Shown piece after piece: positions 33,114 to 42,114 of a stretch of DNA of 64,000 nt. The first letter of the stretch is position 1. Each line of letters starts with the position of its first letter. Where the stretch lies: assembly GCF_021272345.1 (NCBI RefSeq), contig NZ_JAJSDQ010000003.1, positions 1 to 64,000 of the forward strand. The letters run 5' to 3'. The stretch comes from Ornithinimicrobium sediminis (GTDB lineage Bacteria; Actinomycetota; Actinomycetes; Actinomycetales; Dermatophilaceae). The position numbers and the translations under genes are program-made. Below the pieces are notes generated by a model that worked only from the letters and a program-made list of their open reading frames with translations, was not told where the DNA came from and did not search any database.

Positions 33114-34626
33114 CGGGGGCGCTCCTGGTTGGCACGGCCTGACCCACCGGCCGTCGCAGCGGCAGGTGGACCGTGAACACGGTGCGGCCCGGCCGCGACT
33201 CCACCGTGACGTGGCCCTGGTGGGCCTGGACGACGGCGGCCACGATCGCGAGCCCCAGCCCGGTGCTGCCGCTGCCCGGCGAGCGCGCATGGTCGCCGCG
33301 GGCGAAGCGCTCGAAGACCTGGGGCAGCTGCGACGCCGGGATCCCCGGCCCGTCGTCGGTCACCTCGAGCACGGCCTCGCGACGGCCGTCCGCAGCGGCC
33401 GCCGCCGTCAGCGCGAGCGTGACCGTCGTGCCCGCCGGAGTGTGCACCCGGGCGTTGGCCAGCAGGTTGGCGACCACCTGGTGCAGCCGCGCGGGGTCGC
33501 CGTCGAGCTCCACCGGGTCCTCCGGCAGCTGCAGCACCCAGCGGTGGTCGGGCCCCGCGGCCTGCGCGTCCGCGAGGGCGTCGACGACGACAGCGGTCAG
33601 GTCGACCCGCTGCGGCTCCACGGCCGGCGCGGCGTCGAGGCGGGCCAGCAGCAGCAGGTCCTCCACCAGCGCCGACATGCGGGTCGCCTCGGACTCCACC
33701 CGGCCCAGTGCGTGCGTCACGTCCGCCGGCAGGTCGTGGGGACTGCGCCGGGTCAGCTCGGCATAGCCCCGGATCGAGGCCAGCGGCGTGCGCAGCTCAT
33801 GGCTGGCGTCGGCCACGAACTGCCGCACCCGGGTCTCGCTCGCCTCACGGGTGCTGAGAGCCGACTCGACGTGCCCGAGCATCCGGTTGAACGCGGCGCC
33901 GACCTGGCCCACCTCGGTGCGCGGGTCGGTGTCCGCCTCCGGCACGCGCTCGACCAGCGCCACCTCACCCCGCTCGAGCGGCAGCTCGGCGACGTGTGAC
34001 GCAGCCGCGGCCACCCGGTCCAACGGCCGGAGCGTGCTGCGCACGATGGCGGTGCCCGCGGCCGCCGCCACCACCAGCCCCAGCAGGGCGACGGCCCCGA
34101 CCACCAGGACCAGGCGCTGCACCGTGCCCTGGAGGTCACCGAGGGCGAGGCCCGTCACCACGACCGTCCCGGCGGGACCCTCGGTGGCAGCCAGGCGGTA
34201 CTCCCCCAGGTCGGCGCCCAGGTCCACGGTGCGGTGCACCCCGTCGGCGGGGACGCTCGCGAGCTGTGCGGCCTGCTCGGCGGAGAGCAGCTGCGCGGTG
34301 CCCGTGCTGTCCAGCACGGCAGCCCGCAGGACGGCGCCGTCCTGGACCAGTGCCCCCAGGGTGTCCTCGGCCTGACCCGGCACGAGCAGGAACTCGGGCC
34401 CTCGACCGTGCCGGCCACCCTGGCCCTGGCCCTCACCCTCGCCCGTGGCCCGCTCGGCAGCGCCCTGTGAGCGGACCACTGCCGTGGCCAGCTGGTCGTC
34501 CAGCCGTGCGGTGAGGAAGTCGTCCATGGCCAGCACGCTGACCACGGCGATGACCCCCAGCACGGCGGCCATCAGGGCCGTCAACGCCACGGTCAGGCGC
34601 CGTCGGAGTGTCCAGTGCCTGGGCAT
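33106..34626 (-). CDS. Two-component sensor histidine kinase
   Basis: The 506-residue kinase starts MPRHWTLRRRLTVALTALMAAVLGV (TM1 ~11-33). It has an extracytoplasmic sensor (~34-170), TM2 (~172-195), HAMP (~197-250), and a HisKA domain with the phospho-accepting His276 in DASHELRTPLASIRGYAEL. Its HATPase has N-box NLLANARVH, G1 DDGPGIP and G2 STGLGLAIV. It is a complete EnvZ/OmpR-class kinase. It is 8 bases downstream of its response regulator and overlaps the unknown gene at 32529-33113. The stimulus is unknown; the likely output includes the secreted protein encoded divergently at 35576. Confidence 0.93.
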   Translation of the reverse strand: MPRHWTLRRRLTVALTALMAAVLGVIAVVSVLAMDDFLTARLDDQLATAVVRSQGAAERATGEGEGQGQGGRHGRGPEFLLVPGQAEDTLGALVQDGAVLRAAVLDSTGTAQLLSAEQAAQLASVPADGVHRTVDLGADLGEYRLAATEGPAGTVVVTGLALGDLQGTVQRLVLVVGAVALLGLVVAAAAGTAIVRSTLRPLDRVAAAASHVAELPLERGEVALVERVPEADTDPRTEVGQVGAAFNRMLGHVESALSTREASETRVRQFVADASHELRTPLASIRGYAELTRRSPHDLPADVTHALGRVESEATRMSALVEDLLLLARLDAAPAVEPQRVDLTAVVVDALADAQAAGPDHRWVLQLPEDPVELDGDPARLHQVVANLLANARVHTPAGTTVTLALTAAAAADGRREAVLEVTDDGPGIPASQLPQVFERFARGDHARSPGSGSTGLGLAIVAAVVQAHQGHVTVESRPGRTVFTVHLPLRRPVGQAVPTRSAPDV

Positions 34627-34634
34627 GGGCCGGC

Positions 34635-35393
34635 CTAGGAGGCCGGCTTGAGGACGTAGCCCGCGCCGCGCAGGGTGTGGATCATCGGCGGGCGGCCGGC
34701 GTCGACCTTCTTGCGGAGGTAGGACACGTAGAGCTCGACGATGTTGGCCTGGCCGCCGAAGTCGTAGTGCCACACGCGGTCCAGGATCTGGGCCTTGCTC
34801 AGGACCCGGCGGGGGTTGCGCATGAAGTAGCGCAGCAGCTCGAACTCGGTGGCGGTGAGCTCGACGGGATCGCCTGCACGCCATACCTCGTGGCTGTCCT
34901 CGTCCAGCACGAGGTCGCCGACGACCAGCCGGGGGTCGGGCCGGGTCTCGGCGACGGCGCGGGTGCGGCGGACCAGACCGCGCAGCCGGGCGATGACCTC
35001 CTCGAGACTGAACGGCTTGGTGACGTAGTCGTCGCCTCCGGCCGTGAGACCGGCGACCCTGTCCTCGACAGCGTCCTTGGCCGTGAGGAACAGCACCGGC
35101 ACGTCGTCCCCCGAGGACCGTAGGCGGTCCAGCACCTCGAGGCCGTCGATGTCGGGCAGCATCACGTCGAGCACGACGACGTCGGGGCCGAAGTCACGGG
35201 CCGCGTGGACCGCGCTCATCCCCGTGCCCTCGGTCCGCACCTGCCACCCCTCGTAGCGCAGCGCCATCTGCAGCAGGTCGGCCAGGACCGGCTCGTCGTC
35301 GACCACGAGCACGCGGACCGGCGACCCGTCGGGTCGGGTGAGCTCGCCCCCTGCCGCGCCCGGTCCTCCGTGCGGCCGACCGGCCATCTCCAT
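34635..35393 (-). CDS. OmpR/PhoB-family response regulator
   Basis: The 252-residue regulator has a receiver domain with acidic pocket VDDE (31-34), phosphorylated Asp76 in VVLDVMLPDIDG and Lys in YVTKPFS. The C-terminal winged-helix DNA-binding domain contains LTATEFELLRYFMRNPRRVLSKAQIL and IVELYVSYLRKKV. A ~25-residue extension before the receiver is present from the chosen ATG at 35393, where GTGAGG precedes. It is the first gene of the regulator-kinase-unknown operon. Direct GGGACAG repeats in the divergent promoter region may be its binding site. Confidence 0.93.
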   Translation of the reverse strand: MEMAGRPHGGPGAAGGELTRPDGSPVRVLVVDDEPVLADLLQMALRYEGWQVRTEGTGMSAVHAARDFGPDVVVLDVMLPDIDGLEVLDRLRSSGDDVPVLFLTAKDAVEDRVAGLTAGGDDYVTKPFSLEEVIARLRGLVRRTRAVAETRPDPRLVVGDLVLDEDSHEVWRAGDPVELTATEFELLRYFMRNPRRVLSKAQILDRVWHYDFGGQANIVELYVSYLRKKVDAGRPPMIHTLRGAGYVLKPAS

Positions 35394-35480
35394 GCACCTC
35401 ACTCTCGACGGGTGCGCTGTGTCCTCTCCCGACGCTACCTGTGCGTGCGCTGTGCCGGTGGGGCCGAAAGTCCTATCTCC

Positions 35481-35509
35481 GGGACAGCCACGGCACAGCC
35501 CCGGGACAG
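35481..35509. promoter_or_regulatory. Paired GGGACAG direct repeats, candidate response-regulator site
   Basis: GGGACAG occurs at 35481-35487 and 35503-35509, 22 bp apart (about two helical turns), in the 182-bp region between the response regulator and the secreted protein gene. OmpR-class regulators bind direct repeats. The assignment is inference. Confidence 0.35.
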
Positions 35510-35575
35510 GTTCGAGCAGCAACCTGGAGGTACGGGCTCGGGAGACACCCGGGACCGGTCGAGGAGGAGCACATC

Positions 35576-36193
35576 ATGAGGATCACCCAGAGAGTGGCCG
35601 CGGCGGGGATGGCCGGCGTCATCGGCCTCGGCGGGCTGGGCGTGGCCACCATGGGTGGCGCGTTCGCCGTGGCAGCGCCCGAGGACACGCCCGTCGCCGC
35701 CCAGGAGGTCGACCAGGACGTCTGCGACGGACCTGACATGCTGCGGGACCGCGACGGCGGTGGCCCGGCCGCTGACGGGCAGGGAGCCCGGCAGGGCCAG
35801 GCGGCCCGCAACGGCGCCGGACCGGTGAGCGGGACCGTCGCCGAGATCCTGGGCCTCACCCAGGACGAGCTGCGCGAGGCGATGTCGCAGGAGGACACCA
35901 CCCTCGCCGACGTGGCCGAGGACCAGGACGTCGCCACCGCGACCCTGGTCGAGGGCCTGGTCGCTGCGCACACCGAGCGCATCCAGGACCGTGTCGACGA
36001 CGGCCGGCTGTCGCAGGAGGCGGCCGACGCCCGCATCGCCGAGCTGACCGAGCGGGTCACCGCCATGGTCGAGGACGGCGTGCACGACCCTGTCCGGGAC
36101 CGTGACCGGGACCGCACGGACGACGGCGAACGCCCGGACGACGGTCAGCGTCGTCACGGCCAGCAGTCGCGGCAGGGCGGCCCCAGCAGCTGA
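35576..36193 (+). CDS. Secreted helical protein, uncharacterised
   Basis: The 205-residue protein has an N-terminal signal-like segment, MRITQRVAAAGMAGVIGLGG, ending in AFAVAAPED (cleavage likely after AVA). The mature part is an acidic and Arg-rich helical protein with LGLTQDELREAMSQEDTTLADVAEDQ and LVAAHTERIQDRVDDGRLSQEAADARIAELTERV (quoted in part). This resembles the helical repeats of DUF2680/YckD-like proteins. The tail is a low-complexity D/R/Q-rich stretch. GAGGAGG precedes the ATG at 35576. It is divergent from a two-component system, suggesting it belongs to that regulon. Function unknown. Confidence 0.8.
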   Translation: MRITQRVAAAGMAGVIGLGGLGVATMGGAFAVAAPEDTPVAAQEVDQDVCDGPDMLRDRDGGGPAADGQGARQGQAARNGAGPVSGTVAEILGLTQDELREAMSQEDTTLADVAEDQDVATATLVEGLVAAHTERIQDRVDDGRLSQEAADARIAELTERVTAMVEDGVHDPVRDRDRDRTDDGERPDDGQRRHGQQSRQGGPSS

Positions 36194-36214
36194 CCGCCAC
36201 GTCGACGCCGCCCA

Positions 36215-36251
36215 CGACGCCGCGCCCCGTCATCCGGGGGGCGTGGCGTCG
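36215..36251 (+). terminator. 14-bp-stem hairpin terminator
   Basis: CGACGCCGCGCCCC (36215-36228) pairs with 36238-36251, all Watson-Crick but one G-U, around a 9-base loop. It lies 22 bases after the stop of the secreted protein. Confidence 0.8.
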
Positions 36252-36328
36252 GGACGTCCGCGCCGGACCCGCCCGGCGCCGGCTGCGCAGGGCGGCACAA
36301 TGAGGGGCATCGGGACGGAAGGGGACCC

Positions 36329-37000
36329 ATGAGACGGCATACGGCGCTGCCCCCCTGGGACTCGGTCCTGGCGGTGGTGGCACATCCCGACGACGAGTCG
36401 TTCGGGCTGGGTGGCGTGCTGGCAGCGTTCGCCGCTCAGGGCACCCGCGTGTCGGTGCTCTGCCTCACCCGAGGCGAGGCCTCCACCCTGCACGGCGTCG
36501 AGGGAGACCTCGAGGAGCTGCGGGCCGGCGAGCTGGCCGCCGCGGCGCAGGCCCTCGGGCTGCACCACGTGCACCTCACCACGCACCCGGACGGCCGCCT
36601 GCCGGAGGTGGACCTCGACGTGCTCGCCGCGCACGTCGTCGAGGACGCCCGCCAGGTGCGCGCCGACGGCCTCGTGGGCTTCGACCTGACCGGCGTGACC
36701 GGGCACGCCGACCACGCCCGGGCGACGCAGGCGGCCGTGCGCGCTGCGGAGACACTGGACCTGCCGGTGCTGGGCTGGACCATCCCGGACACGGTGGCCG
36801 AGCAGCTGTGCACCGACTACGGCGCCCCGTTCGAGGGCCACCGGCCCGACCAGATCGACCTCACGGTGCCGGTGGACCGGCCGCTGCAGCTGGCTGCCGT
36901 CGCGTGCCACCCGAGCCAGGCCGTGCCGGGGAGCGTCCTGTGGCGTCGGCTGGAGCTGCTCGGCGACGAGGAGCACCTGCGTTGGCTCCGGCGGGCGTGA
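36329..37000 (+). CDS. PIG-L family deacetylase (LmbE-like)
   Basis: The 223-residue protein has the zinc-binding motif AHPDDESFG (His19, Asp22) and the later His in GHADHARAT that completes the LmbE/PIG-L metal site. The family removes N-acetyl groups from GlcNAc-like sugars, including the mycothiol pathway enzymes MshB and Mca. This protein is shorter than MshB (usually ~300 aa), so it is more likely another PIG-L member. GGAAGGGG precedes the ATG at 36329, and a CACAAT -10-like sequence is at 36296. Confidence 0.88.
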   Translation: MRRHTALPPWDSVLAVVAHPDDESFGLGGVLAAFAAQGTRVSVLCLTRGEASTLHGVEGDLEELRAGELAAAAQALGLHHVHLTTHPDGRLPEVDLDVLAAHVVEDARQVRADGLVGFDLTGVTGHADHARATQAAVRAAETLDLPVLGWTIPDTVAEQLCTDYGAPFEGHRPDQIDLTVPVDRPLQLAAVACHPSQAVPGSVLWRRLELLGDEEHLRWLRRA

Positions 37001-37095
37001 GAGCCGTCTCCCCTGGGGCGGAAGGAGGGGTGAGGTGCACGCTCGGCGGCCCCGAGAAATGTACGGACGACCGGACGTATGGTTCACTAGTGACA

Positions 37096-37109
37096 TACCC
37101 CCTGGGGTA
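37096..37109. promoter_or_regulatory. CsoR/CstR-type operator before the rhodanese-TauE operon
   Basis: TACCCC-CT-GGGGTA is an inverted repeat with 6-bp arms, 36 bases before the GTG start at 37145. It overlaps the expected transcription start downstream of a TATGGT -10-like sequence (~37078). CsoR-family repressors (copper-sensing CsoR, persulfide-sensing CstR) recognise this type of sequence. Confidence 0.6.
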
Positions 37110-37144
37110 ACTAACCCACCCTCACCACGAAGGAGCACTGCCCG

Positions 37145-37738
37145 GTGACCACCACCACCCAGACCCCCGCCCTCGTCGACTCCGCCTGGCTGGCAGAGCA
37201 GCTGGACGGCGGGTCCGCGCCGCGGGTCCTGGACGTGCGCACGCCCGCCGAGTTCGAGACCGCCCACATCCGCGGCTCCTACAACGTCCCCCTGGACACG
37301 CTCCGCGAGCACCGCGACGACATCGCCCGCCATCTCGACGAGGACGTGGTCCTCGTGTGCCGCTCGGGTCAGCGCGCCCAGCAGGCGGAGCAGGCCCTCG
37401 CCAGCACCGACCTCAGCAACGTCAAGGTCCTGCACGGCGGCATCACCGCCTGGCAGGGGGCCGGCCACCCCGTCAAGGAGGGCCACCAGCGCTGGGACCT
37501 CGAGCGCCAGGTGCGCCTCGTCGCCGGCTCGGTCGTGCTCACCTCGATCGTCGCGAGCGCCTTCGTCCCCGCGGCCCGCTGGGTCGCAGGGGGGATCGGC
37601 GGAGGGCTGACCTTCGCCGCGCTCAGCAACTCCTGCGCCATGGGGGCCCTGCTCTCGAAGCTCCCCTACAACCGGCCGGCCTCCTGCGACCCGCAGTTCC
37701 TGGTCGACCAGCTGGCGGGAGGCTCACAGCCGCGATGA
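37145..37738 (+). CDS. Rhodanese domain fused to a DUF2892-like membrane segment
   Basis: In this 197-residue protein, residues ~10-108 form a rhodanese domain: LDVRTPAEFETAHIRGSYNVPL, the active-site loop VCRSGQRA with Cys72, and LHGGITAWQGAGHPV. A C-terminal membrane part (~117-175) has two helices and a further Cys in SNSCAMG. Rhodaneses move sulfane sulfur; the fusion suggests handling of sulfur species at the membrane. The start is a GTG at 37145. It overlaps the TauE exporter gene by ATGA, and the operator upstream is of the CsoR/CstR type, consistent with control by persulfide. Confidence 0.9.
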   Translation: MTTTTQTPALVDSAWLAEQLDGGSAPRVLDVRTPAEFETAHIRGSYNVPLDTLREHRDDIARHLDEDVVLVCRSGQRAQQAEQALASTDLSNVKVLHGGITAWQGAGHPVKEGHQRWDLERQVRLVAGSVVLTSIVASAFVPAARWVAGGIGGGLTFAALSNSCAMGALLSKLPYNRPASCDPQFLVDQLAGGSQPR

Positions 37739-38634
37739 GCACCCTCGTCCTCACCCTGGCCCTGGCAGTCCTGGTGGGCGTCACGCTGGGCCTGCTGGGC
37801 GGCGGCGGCTCGATCCTCATGGTCCCCCTGCTGGTCTACGTGGCCGGCATGGAGGCCAAGGAGGCCATCGCCACCTCGCTGCTGGTCGTGGGCGTCACCA
37901 GTGCCGTCGGCGCCATCTCGCACGCGCGGGCCGGCCGCGTGCAGTGGCGCACCGGCCTCATCTTCGGGGCCGCCGGCATGGCCGGCGCCTACGGGGGCGG
38001 GCGGGTGGCCGAGTTCATCCCGGGTGAGGTCCTGCTCATCGCCTTCGCGCTCATGATGCTGGCCACCTCGGTCGCCATGCTGCGCGGCCGCAAGGCGGTG
38101 GACCCCGACAAGGTCCACGAGAAGCTGCCCGTCGGCAAGGTGGTGCTCGAGGGTCTGGTCGTGGGCCTGGTCACCGGCATCGTCGGCGCGGGCGGCGGCT
38201 TCCTGGTCGTGCCGGCGCTGGCCCTGCTGGGAGGGCTGCCGATGCCCGTCGCGGTCGGCACCTCCCTGGTCGTCATCGCGATGAAGTCGATGGCAGGGCT
38301 GGCGGGCTACCTCGCCTCGGTGCAGATCGACTGGACCACCGCCGCCATGGTCACCGGGGCCGCCGTCGTCGGTGCCCTGGTCGGCGGTCTGTTCTCGGGC
38401 AAGATCCACCCGGACACCCTGCGCAAGATCTTCGGCTGGTTCGTGCTGGTCATGGCGTTCTTCGTCGGCGGCAGGGAGGCACCCGAGGCGTTCTGGTCGC
38501 TGCTGCCGTTATGGGGCTGGGTCGCCGTCGGCGCAGCCGTGGTCGCCGCGGTGACAGGCCTGGTCCTGTTGCGCCGCAGGCGCTCACGCAGCACCGTGGT
38601 GGACAGTCCCCCCGCAGTGACGCGCCAGGAGTGA
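37735..38634 (+). CDS. TauE/SafE-family sulfite or sulfur-compound exporter
   Basis: The 299-residue polytopic protein has the duplicated TauE/SafE layout: VGVTLGLLGGGGSILMVPLLVYVAGM in the first half and VTGIVGAGGGFLVVPALALLGGL in the second (GGGGS/GAGGGF signatures), with about eight helices. It probably exports sulfite, thiosulfate or a related compound. The ATG at 37735 overlaps the rhodanese stop, so the pair is coupled; the longer frame (to 37357) is inside the rhodanese gene. The arrangement parallels cst-type sulfide-detoxification operons, though no persulfide dioxygenase or CstR is beside it. Confidence 0.9.
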   Translation: MSTLVLTLALAVLVGVTLGLLGGGGSILMVPLLVYVAGMEAKEAIATSLLVVGVTSAVGAISHARAGRVQWRTGLIFGAAGMAGAYGGGRVAEFIPGEVLLIAFALMMLATSVAMLRGRKAVDPDKVHEKLPVGKVVLEGLVVGLVTGIVGAGGGFLVVPALALLGGLPMPVAVGTSLVVIAMKSMAGLAGYLASVQIDWTTAAMVTGAAVVGALVGGLFSGKIHPDTLRKIFGWFVLVMAFFVGGREAPEAFWSLLPLWGWVAVGAAVVAAVTGLVLLRRRRSRSTVVDSPPAVTRQE

Positions 38635-38635
38635 G

Positions 38636-39421
38636 ATGAAGCCGCAGCCGCCGGACGTCCGCCCCCTCGACCGGGCCAGCCCGCTGCCCCTGTGGGCCCA
38701 GCTGCACGGCGAGCTGGTGCGGCGGCTCAACGCCGGAGCGTTCGTCGACGGCTTCCCGGGGGAGCACGAGATCCAGCAGACCTACACCGTCTCGCGGCAC
38801 ACGGTGCGCGAGGCGATGCGCCGCATCCGGGACGCCGGCCTGGTCGAGTCCGGCCGTGGACGGCCCACGCGCGTGCGGCCCGCCAGGCTCGAGCTGGGGC
38901 TGGGGAGCCTCTACTCCCTCTTCCGCGAGGTGGAGGCTCTCGGCATGGAGCAGCGCAGCACCGTGCTGTCCCTGGGCATGTCACCGAACCCCACGGTCGC
39001 CGTGGAGCTGGACCTGCCGGTCACCGAGCCGCTCTTCCATCTGGAACGGGTGCGCTTCGCCGACGGCACGCCGCTGGCCCACGACCAGACCTGGCTGCCC
39101 GCCGAGGTCGGCGCGCCGCTGCTCGACACCGACTTCGAGCGGGCCTCCCTCTACGAACAGCTGGAGCGCCTTGGCGGCCGGCGACCCGACGGGGGCCGCG
39201 AGCGCATCACGGCCGTGGTGCTGGACCTGGCGATGAGCCGCGCTCTCGGGGCTCCCGGCAGCACCGCCGGCCTGCAGGTGCACCGGGTCGGCACCGTGGA
39301 CGGTCACCCGATGGAGTACCGCCGCAGCACCATCCGTGCCGACCGCTACTCCCTGGTCATGGACTGCTCCTCGCACGGCTGTCGGGTCGGAGCCACGACC
39401 CAGGTGCACCGGACGCGCTGA
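38636..39421 (+). CDS. GntR-family (HutC/UTRA-type) transcriptional regulator
   Basis: The 261-residue regulator has an N-terminal winged helix (PGEHEIQQTYTVSRHTVREAMRRI, ~41-64, then GLVESGRGRPTRV) and a C-terminal UTRA ligand-binding domain of the HutC subfamily (ERVRFADGTPLAHDQTWLP, HRVGTVDGHPMEYRRSTIRADRY). The effector is unknown. It begins one base after the TauE stop (TGAGATG), so it is in the rhodanese operon and may control it or a distant sulfur or amino-acid function. Confidence 0.9.
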   Translation: MKPQPPDVRPLDRASPLPLWAQLHGELVRRLNAGAFVDGFPGEHEIQQTYTVSRHTVREAMRRIRDAGLVESGRGRPTRVRPARLELGLGSLYSLFREVEALGMEQRSTVLSLGMSPNPTVAVELDLPVTEPLFHLERVRFADGTPLAHDQTWLPAEVGAPLLDTDFERASLYEQLERLGGRRPDGGRERITAVVLDLAMSRALGAPGSTAGLQVHRVGTVDGHPMEYRRSTIRADRYSLVMDCSSHGCRVGATTQVHRTR

Positions 39422-39446
39422 CGGGCCTCCGGCATACTGGCTGACC

Positions 39447-40463
<1,017 letters not shown>

Positions 40464-40480
40464 GCCGCCCTCCCCCATCC

Positions 40481-40605
40481 CGCGTTGCCAGGGGTTTTCC
40501 GCCCCCCACCCCCGCGTTGCTAGGGGGTTTGTGCCCCACAGGCCGCGTTGCCAGGGGTTTTCCGCCCCACCCTGAGCGTTGCCAGGGGGGCCTTGCCTGG
40601 GACGC
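40481..40605 (+). repeat. 31-32-bp intergenic tandem repeat array (four units, plus a degenerate fifth)
   Basis: Units begin at 40481, 40513, 40544 and 40575, with a diverged one at 40606. The consensus core is GCGTTGCCAGGGG followed by TTTTCCGCCCC in units 1 and 3; unit 2 has GCGTTGCTAGGGG. Each unit can form a small hairpin of GGGG with CCCC. The core matches the array at 12998. Confidence 0.85.
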
Positions 40606-40695
40606 ACGCCTGCCAGGGCCGTGTCCCGTCCACTCTGGCCGCAGTCGCTCCTCCTCCCCGACGACATCCCAGCGCACATGCCCTGCACAACCCCG

Positions 40696-40775
40696 AGCAA
40701 GCGAGGTGGACGGGGCGGAACACCCCTAGCAAGCGAGGTGGACGGGGTGCAGAACCCCTCGCAAGGGGGTGGGGG
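40696..40775 (-). repeat. Inverted array of the same 32-bp repeat family
   Basis: Two 32-bp units (40696-40727, 40728-40759) and a partial third read AGCAAGCGAGGTGGACGGGG on the + strand. Their reverse complement carries TTGCTAGGGGTGTTC and CCCC at the same spacing as the array at 40481, so the two arrays face each other across ~90 bp. This whole 327-bp gap (40464-40790) holds no gene. Confidence 0.7.
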
Positions 40776-40778
40776 GCC

Positions 40779-40784
40779 TACGAT
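40779..40784 (+). promoter_or_regulatory. -10 element of the blaI-like gene (leaderless)
   Basis: TACGAT is followed by CGGAGT and the ATG at 40791. Confidence 0.6.
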
Positions 40785-40790
40785 CGGAGT

Positions 40791-41171
40791 ATGCCTCTGC
40801 GCTTCAGCGGTCTCGGAGACCTCGAGCGCGCCGTCATGGACACTCTCTGGGCGCACGGCCCGGGGCTCACTGTGCGCGAGGTGCACGAACGGCTCAGCGA
40901 CCGCGACCTGGCCTACACGACGGTGATGACCGTCCTGGACCGGCTCGCCAAGAAGGACCTCACGACGCGTGAGCGCGAGGGCCGTGCCTGGCGCTACAGC
41001 CCGGCCCACTCCCGCGAGGAGCTCACCGCCGCCTCGATGCGCAGCGGCCTGCAGTCCCTGGACAGCACCGACCGGCGCCAGGCCATGCTGCACTTCCTCG
41101 GCGATGCCGAGCCCGGAGAGATCGCCGACCTCAAGGCCGCGCTGGCCGAGGTCGAGCGTCGTCACGACTGA
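40791..41171 (+). CDS. BlaI/MecI-family transcriptional repressor
   Basis: The 126-residue protein has a winged-helix domain (GDLERAVMDTLWAHGPGLTVREVHERL and LAYTTVMTVLDRLAKKDLTTREREGRAWRY) and a C-terminal dimerisation region (ELTAASMRSGLQSL). BlaI/MecI repressors bind TGTAGT-type dyads and are inactivated by proteolysis through a membrane M56 protease. The partner is encoded 17 bases downstream. No beta-lactamase is adjacent; in Mycobacterium tuberculosis the BlaI homologue also controls respiratory-chain genes, and here cydA follows the pair. Confidence 0.92.
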   Translation: MPLRFSGLGDLERAVMDTLWAHGPGLTVREVHERLSDRDLAYTTVMTVLDRLAKKDLTTREREGRAWRYSPAHSREELTAASMRSGLQSLDSTDRRQAMLHFLGDAEPGEIADLKAALAEVERRHD

Positions 41172-41188
41172 GCTCTGCCCGAGGCACC

Positions 41189-42064
41189 ATGAGCTACGCC
41201 GCCGTCACCGCCCTCGTCGTGCTGGCGGTCGGGCTGTCCACCCTCGCGCCGTGTCTGCTCGCGCCCGTGACCGGACTGCGCCGCAGCCCCGGCGCCACCC
41301 TGCTCCTGTGGCAGTCGGCGAGCCTGGCCGCGGTGGCGGCCGCGCTGCTCGCCGCCCCCGTGGCGGCCTGGGGAGCAGGCTCCCGTCACCCGGCGCTCCT
41401 GGCGCTCGCGGTGCTGGTCAGCGGTGGCATGGCGCTCCGCCTGCTGGTGAGCGGCCATCGCGTCGGCACCGGCCTGCGTCGCCTGCGGTCGCACCATCGC
41501 GACCTGGTCGACCTGATCGCTGCCCCCCGGGACCGTCCGGCCATCGGCCTGCCGGCCGGACGCGGGCTGCGGGTGCTCGACCACCCCAGCCCGACGGCAT
41601 ACTGCCTGCCCGGTCACCGTGGCCGCATCGTCCTCAGCGCGGGCACGCTGGACCGGCTCGGGCCCGAGGAGCTGACGGCAGTGCTCGCCCACGAGCGTGC
41701 CCACCTGGCGGCTCGGCACGACCTGGTGCTCGAGCTCTTCTCCGTCCTGCACCACGCCGTGCCCGCACGCGTCCGCTGCGAGGCGGCTCTCTCGGAGGTG
41801 CACCTGCTCGTGGAGGCACTGGCCGACCGACGGGCTCTGCACGTCACCGGTCCGGTCCCCCTGGCCCGCGCGCTGGTGACGCTGCACGAGGCGGCCCACC
41901 CGGACGCCACCCTCGGTGCCGGGACGACGACGGCCCGGACCAGGGCGCGGCTGGAGCTCATCGCCGCCGCCGACGCCCCGCGGCGGTGGCAGAGTGTGCT
42001 GATGGTCACATCGTCGCTGGTCGTGGGCCTGACCCCCTGGTTGATCGCCGTCGCGGGGCTGTAG
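41189..42064 (+). CDS. M56-family (BlaR1-type) membrane metalloprotease
   Basis: The 291-residue protein has three or four membrane helices (about 7-30, 40-62, 68-88, and a C-terminal one ending LTPWLIAVAGL). The cytoplasmic zinc motif is HERAH (168-172) in LTAVLAHERAHLAARHDL, preceded by the substrate-groove sequence AYCLPGHRGRIVLSAGTL. There is no penicillin-binding sensor domain, so this is the short actinobacterial form. It probably cleaves or signals to the adjacent BlaI repressor. Confidence 0.9.
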   Translation: MSYAAVTALVVLAVGLSTLAPCLLAPVTGLRRSPGATLLLWQSASLAAVAAALLAAPVAAWGAGSRHPALLALAVLVSGGMALRLLVSGHRVGTGLRRLRSHHRDLVDLIAAPRDRPAIGLPAGRGLRVLDHPSPTAYCLPGHRGRIVLSAGTLDRLGPEELTAVLAHERAHLAARHDLVLELFSVLHHAVPARVRCEAALSEVHLLVEALADRRALHVTGPVPLARALVTLHEAAHPDATLGAGTTTARTRARLELIAAADAPRRWQSVLMVTSSLVVGLTPWLIAVAGL

Positions 42065-42067
42065 CCT

Positions 42068-42084
42068 GACGACAACGTGTAGTA
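42068..42084. promoter_or_regulatory. Candidate BlaI-type operator upstream of cydA
   Basis: GACGACA-ACG-TGTAGTA is an imperfect dyad (5 of 7 arm positions pair) with the TGTAGT half-site typical of BlaI/MecI operators. It is 30 bases before the cydA ATG and just after the M56 gene. The link is inference. Confidence 0.35.
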
Positions 42085-42114
42085 CTTCCTCTCCGTGCAC
42101 CCAGGAGCCAGCCC

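Noticed and set aside
35490-35540. GGTTCGAGC as a tRNA T-loop
   Set aside because: No acceptor stem, anticodon arm or CCA-end structure could be built around it.
40481-40775. Possible CRISPR array (units of ~31 bp)
   Set aside because: There are no constant-length spacers separate from repeats, the units are degenerate and adjacent, one array is inverted, and no cas genes are near.
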